Shown here one piece after another: positions 34,381 through 42,848 of a stretch of DNA of 64,000 nucleotides (positions within the stretch are counted from its first letter, which is position 1; every line of letters begins with the position of its first letter). This DNA comes from CALKXV01 sp965228905 (GTDB lineage: Bacteria > Pseudomonadota > Alphaproteobacteria > Rhodobacterales > Rhodobacteraceae). The stretch spans positions 2,046,001 through 2,110,000 of the forward strand of contig CBDDII010000003.1 of the NCBI GenBank assembly GCA_965228905.1, given 5' to 3'. Below the pieces are notes generated by a model. It was not told where the DNA came from and searched no databases. It saw only the letters and a list, made by a program, of their open reading frames with translations. The translations under genes were made by a program, and so were the position numbers.

Positions 34381-35784
34381 TCACTCCCGTATCAGCACCT
34401 TGCCGGGGTTCATGATGTTCAAGGGGTCGATGGCGTGTTTGATCGCGGCCATGACATCGGTCGCAGTTCCCATTTCCCTGGCCAGTGACGCGATCTTGCC
34501 CTGTCCCACGCCATGTTCGCCTGTGACGGTCCCGTCGAGGTCTATCGCCATCTCGCCAAGCCAGACGGTGTATTCCTTGCAAGCCTCCATCGCCTTCTTG
34601 TCGGCGCGGTCCACGAAAACCGTTGCATGGAAATTCCCGTCACCGACATGGCCCAGCATTGGGGCCTGCAATCCCACCTCTGCCGCGCGATCCTGTGCGC
34701 GACCGACGGCCTCGGCCAAGTTCGAGATCGGCACGCAAACGTCGGTCGCCACCCCCTCAAGGCCGGGATTGGCCTGTACCAGCGCCCAGTAAAGATCGTG
34801 CCGCGCCTGCCAGAGCTTTGTGCGTTCCTCGGCAGCGGTCGTCCATGTGAACGCGGTGCCGCCCAGATCGCTCGCGATGTCACCGAAGGTTTCCGCCTGT
34901 TCGGCCACCGCGGATTGCGAGCCGTGAAATTCCAGCAGCAACAAGGGGCTGACGGGCAGGGACAGTTTGGAATAAGCATTCGCCGCCGCCACGCATTCGG
35001 CGTCCAAAAGCTCGATCCTTGCCACCGGAACACCCATCTGGATCGTCATGATCACGGCATTGCAGGCCGCCTCGACGCTTGGAAAGTTGCAGGTGGCCGA
35101 AGACATCGCCTCGGGAATCCCCTGAAGCCTGAGTGTCAGTTCCGTAATCAGCCCAAGCGTGCCTTCGGAACCGACGAACAGCCGGGTCAGATCATAGCCT
35201 GCGCTCGATTTCCGCGCGCGTCGCCCCGTGCGGATCACCTCGCCCGAGGGCAGAACCGCCTCGAGGCTCAGAACATTTTCCTTCATCGTGCCATAGCGCA
35301 CCGCATTCGTCCCCGATGCCCCTGTCGCCGCCATGCCGCCAAGCGAGGCATTGGCGCCCGGGTCGATCGGAAAGAACAGGCCGGTGTCGCGCAGATGTTC
35401 GTTCAGCGCCATGCGGGTGACGCCGGGCTGAACCACCACGTCCAGATCCTCGGCGTGGACCTCAACGATCCGGTCCATCTGGCTGACATCCACCGAAATC
35501 CCGCCCGCCGGTGCATTGACATGGCCCTCCAGCGATGTGCCGGCCCCGAAAGGGATCACCGGAATGCGATGCGCGCTTGCCACACGCATGATCTCGGAAA
35601 CCTCGTCGACGGACTTCGCAAAGACCACCGCATCGGGCGGCTGGTTCTCGATCCAGGTGGTCGTGTGCCCATGCTGCTGACGGATCGAATTTCCGGTTTG
35701 AAGCCGCTCTCCAAAGCGTTGTTTCAAAACGTCAATCGCCGTTTCCAGACCGTCTTCGTTGCGGGGAAGTGTCGTCGTGTCCAT
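34381..35784 (-). CDS. FAD-binding oxidase/dehydrogenase (D-lactate dehydrogenase / GlcD type)
   Basis: The 467-aa FAD-linked oxidoreductase has the PCMH FAD domain: PDAVVFAKSVDEVSEIMRVASAHRIPVIPFGAGTSLEGHVNAPAGGISVDVSQMDRI, VVQPGVTRMALNEHLRDTGLFFPIDPGANASLGGMAATGASGTNAVRYGTMKENVL, GSEGTLGLITELTLRL. The C-terminal cap contains GHVGDGNFHATVFVD (metal/substrate His residues), TGEHGVGQGK and IKHAIDPLNIMNPGKVL. These mark the D-lactate dehydrogenase (cytochrome)/glycolate oxidase GlcD family. Start at 35784 or 35787 (adjacent ATGs). It is convergent with ecfG, ending one base apart. Confidence 0.9.
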   Translation of the reverse strand: MDTTTLPRNEDGLETAIDVLKQRFGERLQTGNSIRQQHGHTTTWIENQPPDAVVFAKSVDEVSEIMRVASAHRIPVIPFGAGTSLEGHVNAPAGGISVDVSQMDRIVEVHAEDLDVVVQPGVTRMALNEHLRDTGLFFPIDPGANASLGGMAATGASGTNAVRYGTMKENVLSLEAVLPSGEVIRTGRRARKSSAGYDLTRLFVGSEGTLGLITELTLRLQGIPEAMSSATCNFPSVEAACNAVIMTIQMGVPVARIELLDAECVAAANAYSKLSLPVSPLLLLEFHGSQSAVAEQAETFGDIASDLGGTAFTWTTAAEERTKLWQARHDLYWALVQANPGLEGVATDVCVPISNLAEAVGRAQDRAAEVGLQAPMLGHVGDGNFHATVFVDRADKKAMEACKEYTVWLGEMAIDLDGTVTGEHGVGQGKIASLAREMGTATDVMAAIKHAIDPLNIMNPGKVLIRE

Positions 35785-35958
35785 CATGGCCGCCAAAGTG
35801 GCGCGGGTTTTAATCAAAGACAAGGCACAAGTCGTTGCTCGGGGGCGCAATTTTCGACCCCTGTTTTCAACATCGGTCATTCTTTTGCCACTTTTGCCTT
35901 TCACTTCTGGGGGCCGTGGCCCGTCTGCTGGGTCATGCAATCTGTGGGGACAAGAAAG

Positions 35959-36153
35959 ATGAGCATTCTGCCTGCCATCCCTGTGCTGTTGCTTGGTGTC
36001 GTATGTGTCTGGTTTCTTTGGCCCGTCGTGGTCGATCCGCTGTCATCGCGCCTTTCGGTGAAACACCGCCGCAGCGAAAGGGATCGCCTGGCCGAGCATC
36101 TTTTCGACCGTTGGTCCAAGGATGCGCCTCTTCCGGTGACGAACCGGGGCTGA
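35959..36153 (+). CDS. Small single-pass membrane protein, unknown
   Basis: A 64-aa product MSILPAIPVLLLGVVCVWFLWPVV... has one N-terminal membrane helix and a basic cytoplasmic-type tail (SVKHRRSERDRLAEHLFDRWSKDAPLPVTNRG). ATG 35959 follows AAGAAAG. No family is recognised. It is separated from the clpP start by about 120 bases and may be an independent gene. Confidence 0.55.
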   Translation: MSILPAIPVLLLGVVCVWFLWPVVVDPLSSRLSVKHRRSERDRLAEHLFDRWSKDAPLPVTNRG

Positions 36154-36274
36154 CCTTTCCACACAGTGAAGACGAACAACCTTGGCGGGCGCTCTTGAAG
36201 CCCCCGTCAGCGGCCACTAAGACTCTGGCAAGATCCAGAGCGTAAGAAGACGCGAGCAAAGGCAGGCAAGGCAT

Positions 36275-36904
36275 ATGAACGATCCGGTAGAAACCTACAT
36301 GAACCTTGTTCCGATGGTGGTCGAACAGACCAGCCGGGGCGAACGGGCCTATGACATCTTCTCGCGACTCCTGAAGGAACGCATCGTCTTTGTGAATGGA
36401 CCGGTCCATGACGGGATGAGCCAGTTGATCGTCGCCCAGCTCTTGCACCTCGAGGCCGAGAATCCTTCAAAGGAAATCTCGATGTACATCAACTCGCCCG
36501 GCGGCGTGGTGACGGCGGGCCTGTCGATCTATGACACGATGCAATACATCCGCCCCAAGATCGCGACACTGGTCGTGGGGCAGGCGGCCTCCATGGGCTC
36601 CCTGCTTCTGGCGGCGGGCGACAAGGGGATGCGGCTTTCGCTGCCAAATTCCTCGATCATGGTTCACCAGCCCTCGGGCGGCTACCAGGGCCAGGCGACC
36701 GACATCATGATCCACGCCCAGCACACCGAACGGCTGAAGCGTCAGTTGAATGAAATCTACGTGAAGCACACCGGCCAGACCCTGAAAAAAGTCGAAGATG
36801 CGCTGGAGCGTGACAACTTCATGACCCCCGAAGAAGCCAAGGAATGGGGCCTCATCGACGAGATTGTCGACAGCCGGGCGACACCGGAAGGCGACGATGG
36901 ATAA
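36275..36904 (+). CDS. clpP: ATP-dependent Clp protease proteolytic subunit
   Basis: ClpP forms the tetradecameric serine-protease chamber that pairs with ClpX/ClpA. The 209-aa product has MYINSPGGVVTAGLSIYDTMQYI, the catalytic Ser in VGQAASMGSLLL (about 106), His in MVHQPSGG (about 131) and the Asp in the region RDNFMTPEEAKEWGLIDEIV. ORF start MNDPVETYMNLVPMVVEQTSRGERAYDIFSRLLKERI is typical. clpX follows 114 bases downstream, the usual order. Confidence 0.97.
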   Translation: MNDPVETYMNLVPMVVEQTSRGERAYDIFSRLLKERIVFVNGPVHDGMSQLIVAQLLHLEAENPSKEISMYINSPGGVVTAGLSIYDTMQYIRPKIATLVVGQAASMGSLLLAAGDKGMRLSLPNSSIMVHQPSGGYQGQATDIMIHAQHTERLKRQLNEIYVKHTGQTLKKVEDALERDNFMTPEEAKEWGLIDEIVDSRATPEGDDG

Positions 36905-37018
36905 GGACGTTAATTCAAATTCGACTTTTGCGTTGTGCCGCCTGTCGCACTCGCCTAGGATTTGGGAAAAGGCATTCCGGCACCCGAGCAGACCGGAACC
37001 TGTCGAAAAGGTTTGATC

Positions 37019-38278
37019 ATGGCGAATAACTCCGGCGACAGCAAAAACACTCTCTATTGTTCCTTCTGCGGCAAAAGCCAGCATGAGGTACGCAAGCTTA
37101 TCGCCGGACCAACGGTGTTCATCTGCGACGAATGTGTCGAGCTTTGCATGGACATCATCCGTGAAGAAACCAAATCCGCCGGGCTGAAATCTTCCGACGG
37201 TGTGCCGTCGCCCAAGGACATTTGCGAGGTTCTGGATGATTACGTCATCGGTCAGGCCCACGCCAAACGCGTGCTGTCCGTCGCGGTGCACAACCATTAC
37301 AAGCGCCTGAACCACGCCGGGAAATCCGATATCGAACTGGCGAAATCGAACATCCTGCTGATCGGCCCCACGGGCTGCGGCAAGACGCTTCTGGCCCAGA
37401 CTCTGGCGCGGATTCTCGATGTGCCTTTCACCATGGCCGACGCCACCACGCTGACCGAAGCCGGTTACGTGGGCGAAGATGTTGAAAACATCATCCTGAA
37501 GCTGTTGCAGGCCTCGGAATACAATGTCGAACGCGCACAGCGCGGCATCGTCTATATCGACGAGGTCGACAAGATTACGCGCAAATCCGACAACCCGTCG
37601 ATCACCCGCGATGTCTCGGGCGAGGGGGTGCAACAGGCGCTCTTGAAAATCATGGAAGGCACTGTGGCTTCGGTTCCTCCCCAGGGCGGTCGCAAGCATC
37701 CGCAACAGGAATTCCTGCAGGTCGATACGACCAACATCCTGTTCATCTGTGGTGGCGCATTCGCGGGTCTTGAAAAGATCATCGCGCAGCGCGGCAAGGG
37801 CTCGGCCATCGGCTTTGGCGCCGACGTCAAGGACAACGACGACCGCGGCGTGGGCGAGGTGTTCCAGGAGTTGGAGCCCGAGGACCTCTTGAAATTCGGT
37901 CTGATCCCGGAATTCGTCGGCCGCCTGCCGGTGATCGCCACCCTGACCGACCTCGACGAAGACGCGCTGGTCACCATCCTGACCGAACCCAAGAACGCCC
38001 TAGTCAAACAGTACCAGCGTCTGTTCGAGCTTGAAGACGCCCAACTGACCTTCACCGACGACGCATTGATGGCCATTGCCCGCAAGGCCATCGAACGGAA
38101 GACCGGTGCGCGGGGTCTGCGCTCGATCATGGAAAACATACTGCTGGACACGATGTTCGATCTGCCGGGCCTGGACACCGTCGAAGAGGTGGTGGTCAAC
38201 GAAGACGCGGTGTCAGCCGACGCCAAGCCCCTGATGATCCACGCGGACACCAAGAAAGAACCGGCCAGCGCCAGTTGA
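37019..38278 (+). CDS. clpX: ATP-dependent Clp protease ATP-binding subunit
   Basis: ClpX is the AAA+ unfoldase that recognises substrates and feeds ClpP. The 419-aa protein has the N-terminal zinc-binding domain (YCSFCGKS ... FICDECVELC), Walker A GPTGCGKT, pore loop GYVGEDVE, Walker B IVYIDEVDKI, sensor and the C-terminal GLIPEFVGRLPVIATL and GARGLRSIMENILLD region. ATG 37019 begins MANNSGDSKNTLYCSFCG; the frame upstream is open but not family-like. Confidence 0.98.
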   Translation: MANNSGDSKNTLYCSFCGKSQHEVRKLIAGPTVFICDECVELCMDIIREETKSAGLKSSDGVPSPKDICEVLDDYVIGQAHAKRVLSVAVHNHYKRLNHAGKSDIELAKSNILLIGPTGCGKTLLAQTLARILDVPFTMADATTLTEAGYVGEDVENIILKLLQASEYNVERAQRGIVYIDEVDKITRKSDNPSITRDVSGEGVQQALLKIMEGTVASVPPQGGRKHPQQEFLQVDTTNILFICGGAFAGLEKIIAQRGKGSAIGFGADVKDNDDRGVGEVFQELEPEDLLKFGLIPEFVGRLPVIATLTDLDEDALVTILTEPKNALVKQYQRLFELEDAQLTFTDDALMAIARKAIERKTGARGLRSIMENILLDTMFDLPGLDTVEEVVVNEDAVSADAKPLMIHADTKKEPASAS

Positions 38279-38295
38279 TCCGCTTGGATTGCTGA

Positions 38296-38802
38296 ATGGC
38301 ACGGCTTGCCTTTGGGATTCTGTTCGCCGTCGTCCTGTTACCCGTCGTCGCCTTCGCCGCCTTCTGGGGATACCTCCATTTCGTACAAAGCCCGAGCTAT
38401 GCGGGTCTATATTTCGACGATCTGACCAAGATCGAGCGGGTCGAAGCCTCGCGGCGCTGGCATTGGGGCGCACATCCCTGGGGCGGCTCGGCATTTGGCT
38501 GTTCGTTCGCCATCGCGACCCTGCCACCCGATGCCCCGGAACAACCGCCAGAGCGGGGAGGGCAGCGCAGCTTTCCGATGAACTGGCCCGCCACCGTTGA
38601 ATGGAAGGAATCGCCGGTTGTCATCAGCGACGGGCAGCACGAAGTCCTGAAGGAATGTGCTTATGCCTTGCCGCAAAACCTTGCCATCCGATTGCAAACG
38701 GCACATGACGCGCCGGGGTCGCTCTATGTGGCCAGCCTTGAATACCTGTTCCTCTATTCCACCCACCATCGGATCATCGCACGGATCAGGTTCGGTGATT
38801 GA
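38296..38802 (+). CDS. Membrane-anchored protein of unknown function
   Basis: The 168-aa protein starts with one hydrophobic segment (ARLAFGILFAVVLLPVVAFAAFWGYL), likely an uncleaved anchor or signal, followed by a periplasmic part with few recognisable motifs (RWHWGAHPWGGSAFGCSFAIATLPP, GGQRSFPMNWPATVEWKESPVVISDGQ, SLYVASLEYLFLYSTHHRIIARIRF). No family recognised. It begins 17 bases after clpX and may be cotranscribed. Confidence 0.6.
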   Translation: MARLAFGILFAVVLLPVVAFAAFWGYLHFVQSPSYAGLYFDDLTKIERVEASRRWHWGAHPWGGSAFGCSFAIATLPPDAPEQPPERGGQRSFPMNWPATVEWKESPVVISDGQHEVLKECAYALPQNLAIRLQTAHDAPGSLYVASLEYLFLYSTHHRIIARIRFGD

Positions 38803-38898
38803 AGCCCACCCCGCAAAAATGTGCCAATTTGCAAAGGTCTACTGGATTTCCCGGTCCGTTTGCGGCATATCCGGATCATCAGGCAGAAAGGTCCATCC

Positions 38899-39279
38899 AT
38901 GGGCATTCTCAACACTCTACTTCGCGCCGTCACCTGGTGGAACAGCCAGACCTGGGGCACGCAGCTTTACACCTGGCGCAAGGGCCAGAAGGTGGGCGAA
39001 GACAATCAGGGCAATGTCTTCTACCAATCCGCCGAAGGCCGCAGGTGGGTGATCTACAATGGCGAAGCGGAAGCCTCGCGCGTCGATCCCGACTGGCACG
39101 GCTGGCTGCATTACACCTACGACGAACCGCCGACGGAAAAGCCGCTGGCGCACAAGGCATGGGAAAAGCCGCATCAGGAAAACCTGACCGGCACACCGGC
39201 GGCCTACGTGCCCGCCGGGTCCATACGCCGCCCCGATCCGGTCGAGCGGTCGGATTACGAAGCCTGGGTTCCGGAATAA
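38899..39279 (+). CDS. NDUFA12-family complex I accessory subunit (17.2 kDa)
   Basis: The 126-aa protein is the bacterial relative of mitochondrial NDUFA12/B17.2, an accessory subunit of NADH:ubiquinone oxidoreductase. Seen: FYQSAEGRRWVIYNGEAEASRVDPDWHGWLHYTYDEPPTE, KAWEKPHQENLTGTPAAYVPAGSI. ATG 38899 starts MGILNTLLRAVTWWNSQTWGTQLYTWRKGQKVGEDNQGN. It is 3 bases upstream of the MlaD-like gene. Confidence 0.9.
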   Translation: MGILNTLLRAVTWWNSQTWGTQLYTWRKGQKVGEDNQGNVFYQSAEGRRWVIYNGEAEASRVDPDWHGWLHYTYDEPPTEKPLAHKAWEKPHQENLTGTPAAYVPAGSIRRPDPVERSDYEAWVPE

Positions 39280-39282
39280 GCC

Positions 39283-39735
39283 ATGTCCGAACACACGACC
39301 TCTGAAGTTCTGACTGGGGCAGGCGTTCTCGCCATTGCCGCCGGGTTCCTGTTTTACATGAGCCAGGTGGGCGGCGTCGGCCTTGCCCCCTCGGGGACAT
39401 CGACCTACACGGCGTCGTTCCGCTCGGCCGAAGGCGTCGGCGTGGGCACGGATGTGCGCATCGCGGGCGTCAAGGTCGGCTCGATCCTCGGGATGGAATT
39501 GGACAAGACGACATTCCGCGCCGAAACCGTGATGGGCATCGACGACGAGGTTGCGCTGCCCGAAGACACCGCCGTGGTGATCTCCTCCGAGGGTCTTCTT
39601 GGCGGCAGTTTTGTCGAGCTTCTGCCAGGGGGATCGGTGTTCAACCTCGAACCCGGCGCGGAAATCGAAGACACCCAAAGCTCGGTCTCGATCATCGAAC
39701 TTCTGTTGAAATTCGTCTCGGGTGACCAGGAATGA
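39283..39735 (+). CDS. mlaD: MlaD-family lipid-transport protein
   Basis: The 150-aa protein has one N-terminal membrane helix (SEVLTGAGVLAIAAGFLFYM) and one MCE/MlaD domain (TYTASFRSAEGVGVGTDVRIAGVKVGSILGMELDKTTFRAETVMGIDDEVALPEDTAVVISSEGLLGGSFVELLPGG). MlaD binds phospholipids in the retrograde Mla pathway between outer and inner membranes. Other mla genes are not adjacent. The stop overlaps the next start (ATGA). Confidence 0.92.
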   Translation: MSEHTTSEVLTGAGVLAIAAGFLFYMSQVGGVGLAPSGTSTYTASFRSAEGVGVGTDVRIAGVKVGSILGMELDKTTFRAETVMGIDDEVALPEDTAVVISSEGLLGGSFVELLPGGSVFNLEPGAEIEDTQSSVSIIELLLKFVSGDQE

Positions 39736-40160
39736 GCCGCGCGCTTCTGGCGCTGATCCTTCTTGCCCTGCCTGCCACAGCGCAAGAGGCCGTAATCACC
39801 TCGCCGGTCGAAAGCACCGGCACATTGACCATCATCCCGGACGTCCGCGCGGACGAAGTTCAGGCGAAAACCGCCGCCGGGGTTAGGCTCAAAGGTTTGG
39901 ACAAGGTATCGGGGGATGTTTCGGACCTTGAGCTATCGGTCGGCGAATCGGCCACCGTGGGCCGGATCGAAGTGACCCTGGGCGAATGCCGCTACCCCGA
40001 AGACAACCCGACCGGCGAAGGCTATGCCTGGCTGACCATCCGCGATCCCAGCCGCGATGCCCTGTTGTTCGACGGCTGGATGTCGGCTTCAAGCCCCGCG
40101 CTGAACGCGCTCGATCACCCGCGCTATGACGTCTGGGTCATTCGCTGCACCACCGCCTGA
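39732..40160 (+). CDS. DUF2155 domain exported protein
   Basis: The 142-aa precursor has a signal peptide (MSRALLALILLALPATAQE) and a beta-rich DUF2155 domain: AKTAAGVRLKGLDKVSGDVSDLELSVGESATVGRIEVTLGECRYPEDNPTGEGYAWLTIRD and LFDGWMSASSPALNALDHPRYDVWVIRC. Function unknown; the family lies in the same cluster with mlaD in Rhodobacterales. The last 37 bases overlap the 3' end of convergent aat. Confidence 0.87.
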   Translation: MSRALLALILLALPATAQEAVITSPVESTGTLTIIPDVRADEVQAKTAAGVRLKGLDKVSGDVSDLELSVGESATVGRIEVTLGECRYPEDNPTGEGYAWLTIRDPSRDALLFDGWMSASSPALNALDHPRYDVWVIRCTTA

Positions 40161-40768
40161 GGGTCGGTTTCCAAGGCAAAACGATGAATGTCGGCGCGTA
40201 CCTCGATGGCGCGGGCCAGTTGCGCGCGATACTGCGCACGCGGGATCTCGACCGCCCCGAGCGAGGCCAGATGTGGCGTGATGAATTGCGTGTCGAACAA
40301 CACGAACCCGCTCCGGCGTAGGTGATCCACCGCCCAGGCCAGCGCCATTTTCGAACCATCCGTGTCGGTCGAAAACATGCTTTCCCCGAAGAAGGCACCA
40401 CCAAGCGCGAGGCCGTACATCCCGCCGACTATCCTGTCGCCCTGCCAGACGCTGAAGGCATGGGCGTGACCAAGCGCGAAGAGTTCCGACATCAGGCCCC
40501 GGATCGTTCCATTGATCCAGGTTTCGTCGCGGTTGGCGCATCCATCCAGCACAGCCTCGAACGGATCATCCAGCCGCGCAGTATACCCGCCGCGCCGCAT
40601 CCGGCGCGCCAGCGAGCGTGACATGTGAAACCCGTCCAGTGGCAGAACGCCCCGTTCCTGAGGGTCCACCCAGAACACCTCGGGGTCGTTCCGGGTTTCG
40701 GCCATCGGGAACACACCCGCCGCATAGGCGGCCATCAACAACTCGGGCGTAAGACTGCGATCGCTCAT
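40124..40768 (-). CDS. aat: Leucyl/phenylalanyl-tRNA--protein transferase
   Basis: Aat adds Leu/Phe to proteins with N-terminal Lys/Arg, marking them for the N-end rule pathway (ClpS-ClpAP). The 214-aa enzyme has LLMAAYAAGVFPMAETRNDPEVFWVDPQERGVLPLDGFHMSRSLAR, ETWINGTIRGLMSELFALGHAHAFSVWQGDRIVGGMYGLALGGAFFGESMFS and SGFVLFDTQFITPHLASLGAVEIPR, all standard. It is on the opposite strand from DUF2155 and upstream of nothing in its direction; accC follows on the same strand upstream of it. Confidence 0.96.
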   Translation of the reverse strand: MSDRSLTPELLMAAYAAGVFPMAETRNDPEVFWVDPQERGVLPLDGFHMSRSLARRMRRGGYTARLDDPFEAVLDGCANRDETWINGTIRGLMSELFALGHAHAFSVWQGDRIVGGMYGLALGGAFFGESMFSTDTDGSKMALAWAVDHLRRSGFVLFDTQFITPHLASLGAVEIPRAQYRAQLARAIEVRADIHRFALETDPQAVVQRMTQTS

Positions 40769-40832
40769 GGCACCATGTTAGCCGCCGACAAAGGCACTTG
40801 TCGCGGCTCTCCGACAGCGGCGGCACCCAAAC

Positions 40833-42179
40833 CTATTGCAGGTTGGCTTCCAGCCACTTTTCCAGCCAATGGATGTTGTAATCGCCGGTTTGCAGGTCTT
40901 TCTCCTGCAACAGCGCATCGAACAGCGGGATCGTCGTATCTATCCCGTCGACGATCAATTCCGAAAGCGCGCGAGACAGCCGGGCCAGCGCCTCGGGCCT
41001 GTCACGTCCGTGAACGATCAACTTGGCGATCAGCGAGTCGTAATAGGGCGGGATCGAATAGCCGTCGTAGAGCGCGGAATCCATCCGCACTCCCAGGCCT
41101 CCCGGCGCGTGATACTGCGTAATCCGCCCGGGCGAGGGCGAGAAATTCGGCAGTTTCTCGGCATTGATCCGGATCTCGATGGCATGGCCGTTGATCTTCA
41201 GATCGTCCTGCGTGAACGACATCGGCAGACCGGCGGCCACGCGGATTTGCTCGCGCACAAGGTCGACACCGAAGATGCCCTCGGTCACCGGATGTTCGAC
41301 CTGAAGGCGAGTGTTCATCTCGATGAAATAGAACTCGCCGTCTTCGTAAAGAAACTCGATCGTGCCAGCGCCGATATAGTTGATGTCGGCCACCGCATCG
41401 GCGCAGATCTTGCCGATCCGGGCACGGGTTTCGGGGTCGATTGCGGGGCCGGGGGCCTCTTCGAACACCTTCTGGTGACGCCGCTGCAGCGAACAATCCC
41501 GCTCGCCCAGGTGAACGGCGTTGCCCTTGCCATCACCAAAGACCTGGATCTCGATGTGACGGGGCGCACCAAGGTATTTTTCGATATAGACCTCGTCGTT
41601 CCCGAAGGCCGCCTTGGCCTCGGATCGCGCGGTCGAAAAGGCGTTCTTCATTTCAGCGGCGGATTTCGCCAGCTTCATGCCGCGCCCGCCGCCACCGGCG
41701 GTGGCCTTGACGATGACGGGATAGCCGAACTCTTCCCCGATTTTCAGCGCATCCTCGACCGTATCGACACCGCCGTCAGAACCCGGCACGCAAGGCACGC
41801 CGAGTTTCTTCATCGTGTCCTTGGCCGTGATCTTGTCGCCCATGATGCGGATATGTTCTGCCGAGGGGCCGATGAAGGTCAGGTCGTGATCTTCCAGCAC
41901 CTGCACGAAACGGGCGTTTTCCGAAAGGAAACCATAGCCGGGGTGAATCGCCTGAGCGCCGGTGATTTCACAGGCCGAGATGATGGCCGGGATCGAAAGG
42001 TAACTGTTGGTGCCGGGGGGCGGGCCGATGCAGACGCTTTCGTCGGCCATCCGCACGTGCATCGCATCGGCATCGGCGGTCGAATGCACGGCAACGCTGC
42101 GAATGCCCATCTCGCGGCAGGCACGGATCACACGAAGGGCGATTTCGCCCCGGTTCGCGATCAGGATCTTGTCGAACAT
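40833..42179 (-). CDS. accC: Biotin carboxylase, acetyl-CoA carboxylase subunit
   Basis: AccC carboxylates the biotin on AccB using ATP and bicarbonate, first step of fatty acid synthesis. The 448-aa product has ATP-grasp features: FDKILIANRGEIALRVIRACREMG, GYPVIVKATAGGGGRGMKLA (glycine-rich loop), ERDCSLQRRHQKVFEEAPGP, FYFIEMNTRLQVEHPVTE. The start ATG 42179 is used; two codons upstream (TTG) is open but unlikely. It lies 9 bases after accB stop. Confidence 0.97.
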   Translation of the reverse strand: MFDKILIANRGEIALRVIRACREMGIRSVAVHSTADADAMHVRMADESVCIGPPPGTNSYLSIPAIISACEITGAQAIHPGYGFLSENARFVQVLEDHDLTFIGPSAEHIRIMGDKITAKDTMKKLGVPCVPGSDGGVDTVEDALKIGEEFGYPVIVKATAGGGGRGMKLAKSAAEMKNAFSTARSEAKAAFGNDEVYIEKYLGAPRHIEIQVFGDGKGNAVHLGERDCSLQRRHQKVFEEAPGPAIDPETRARIGKICADAVADINYIGAGTIEFLYEDGEFYFIEMNTRLQVEHPVTEGIFGVDLVREQIRVAAGLPMSFTQDDLKINGHAIEIRINAEKLPNFSPSPGRITQYHAPGGLGVRMDSALYDGYSIPPYYDSLIAKLIVHGRDRPEALARLSRALSELIVDGIDTTIPLFDALLQEKDLQTGDYNIHWLEKWLEANLQ

Positions 42180-42188
42180 GGCCAAGGC

Positions 42189-42689
42189 CTACTCGACCAC
42201 CATGAGGGGCGCGCCGAATTCAACCGGAGCACCGTCTTCGACCAGGATGCGTTTGACCGTACCGGCCTTGGGTGCCGGAATCTGGTTCATGGTCTTCATC
42301 GCTTCGACGATCAGCAAGGGCTGGCCCTCGGCCACCTTGTCGCCGACCGAAACGAAGGGCGGCGCGTCGGGTTCGGGCGAAAGATAGGCGGTGCCGACCA
42401 TGGGCGAGGTCACGGCCCCCGGCAGGCTGGCCGGATCGCCATCTTCGGATGCAGCGGCGGGAGTGGTCGGTGCGGCTGCGGGCGCGGCGGGGGCTGCCGG
42501 GGCCGGGGCCGGAACCTGAACGGCGGCAACCGGCGGAGCCACCGAACTGATGCGGCTGACGCGCACGTTCAGACTGCCATCTTCCGGATAATCCCGCTTC
42601 ACCTGAAGCTCGGATAAATCGTTTTCGCTCAGAAGCTCGGCCAATGCCTTGATGAACTCGACATCGTCGTCGTGCGATCGCTTCGCCAT
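42189..42689 (-). CDS. accB: Biotin carboxyl carrier protein
   Basis: The 166-aa protein has a short helical N-terminus (DVEFIKALAELLSENDLSELQVKRD), a Pro/Ala-rich linker (about 50-85) and a biotinyl domain with GTAYLSPEPDAPPFVSVGDKVAEGQ and the EAMKTMN motif whose Lys (~132) is biotinylated. It is the first gene of the accBC pair; the 159-base region upstream is shared with the divergent preT. Confidence 0.96.
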   Translation of the reverse strand: MAKRSHDDDVEFIKALAELLSENDLSELQVKRDYPEDGSLNVRVSRISSVAPPVAAVQVPAPAPAAPAAPAAAPTTPAAASEDGDPASLPGAVTSPMVGTAYLSPEPDAPPFVSVGDKVAEGQPLLIVEAMKTMNQIPAPKAGTVKRILVEDGAPVEFGAPLMVVE

Positions 42690-42785
42690 GCGTGCCCCTC
42701 GGGTCTGCCCTGTTTTCGTTAGCGCCCGTTATACCAACACCAGCGCAAAGGAAAAGCGCCTTCGCAACGGGCAAAGCGCCAAAAA

Positions 42786-42801
42786 TTTACCAGTTGATAA
42801 A
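42786..42801 (+). promoter_or_regulatory. RutR-like operator candidate upstream of preT
   Basis: TTTACCAGTTGATAAA matches the RutR half-sites of TTGACCA-N2-TGGTCAA at 11 of 14 defined positions. It lies about 48 bases before the preT start, a plausible promoter position. The match is imperfect and AT-rich, so it is a candidate only. Confidence 0.4.
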
Positions 42802-42848
42802 AAAATTTTCTGTGGCAAGCTGCACCCAGGCAGCCAGGAGAGCAACCG

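Noticed and set aside
40836..42617. Plus-strand frame of about 590 codons antisense to accC and accB
   Set aside because: accC and accB are certain; the antisense frame has no motifs.
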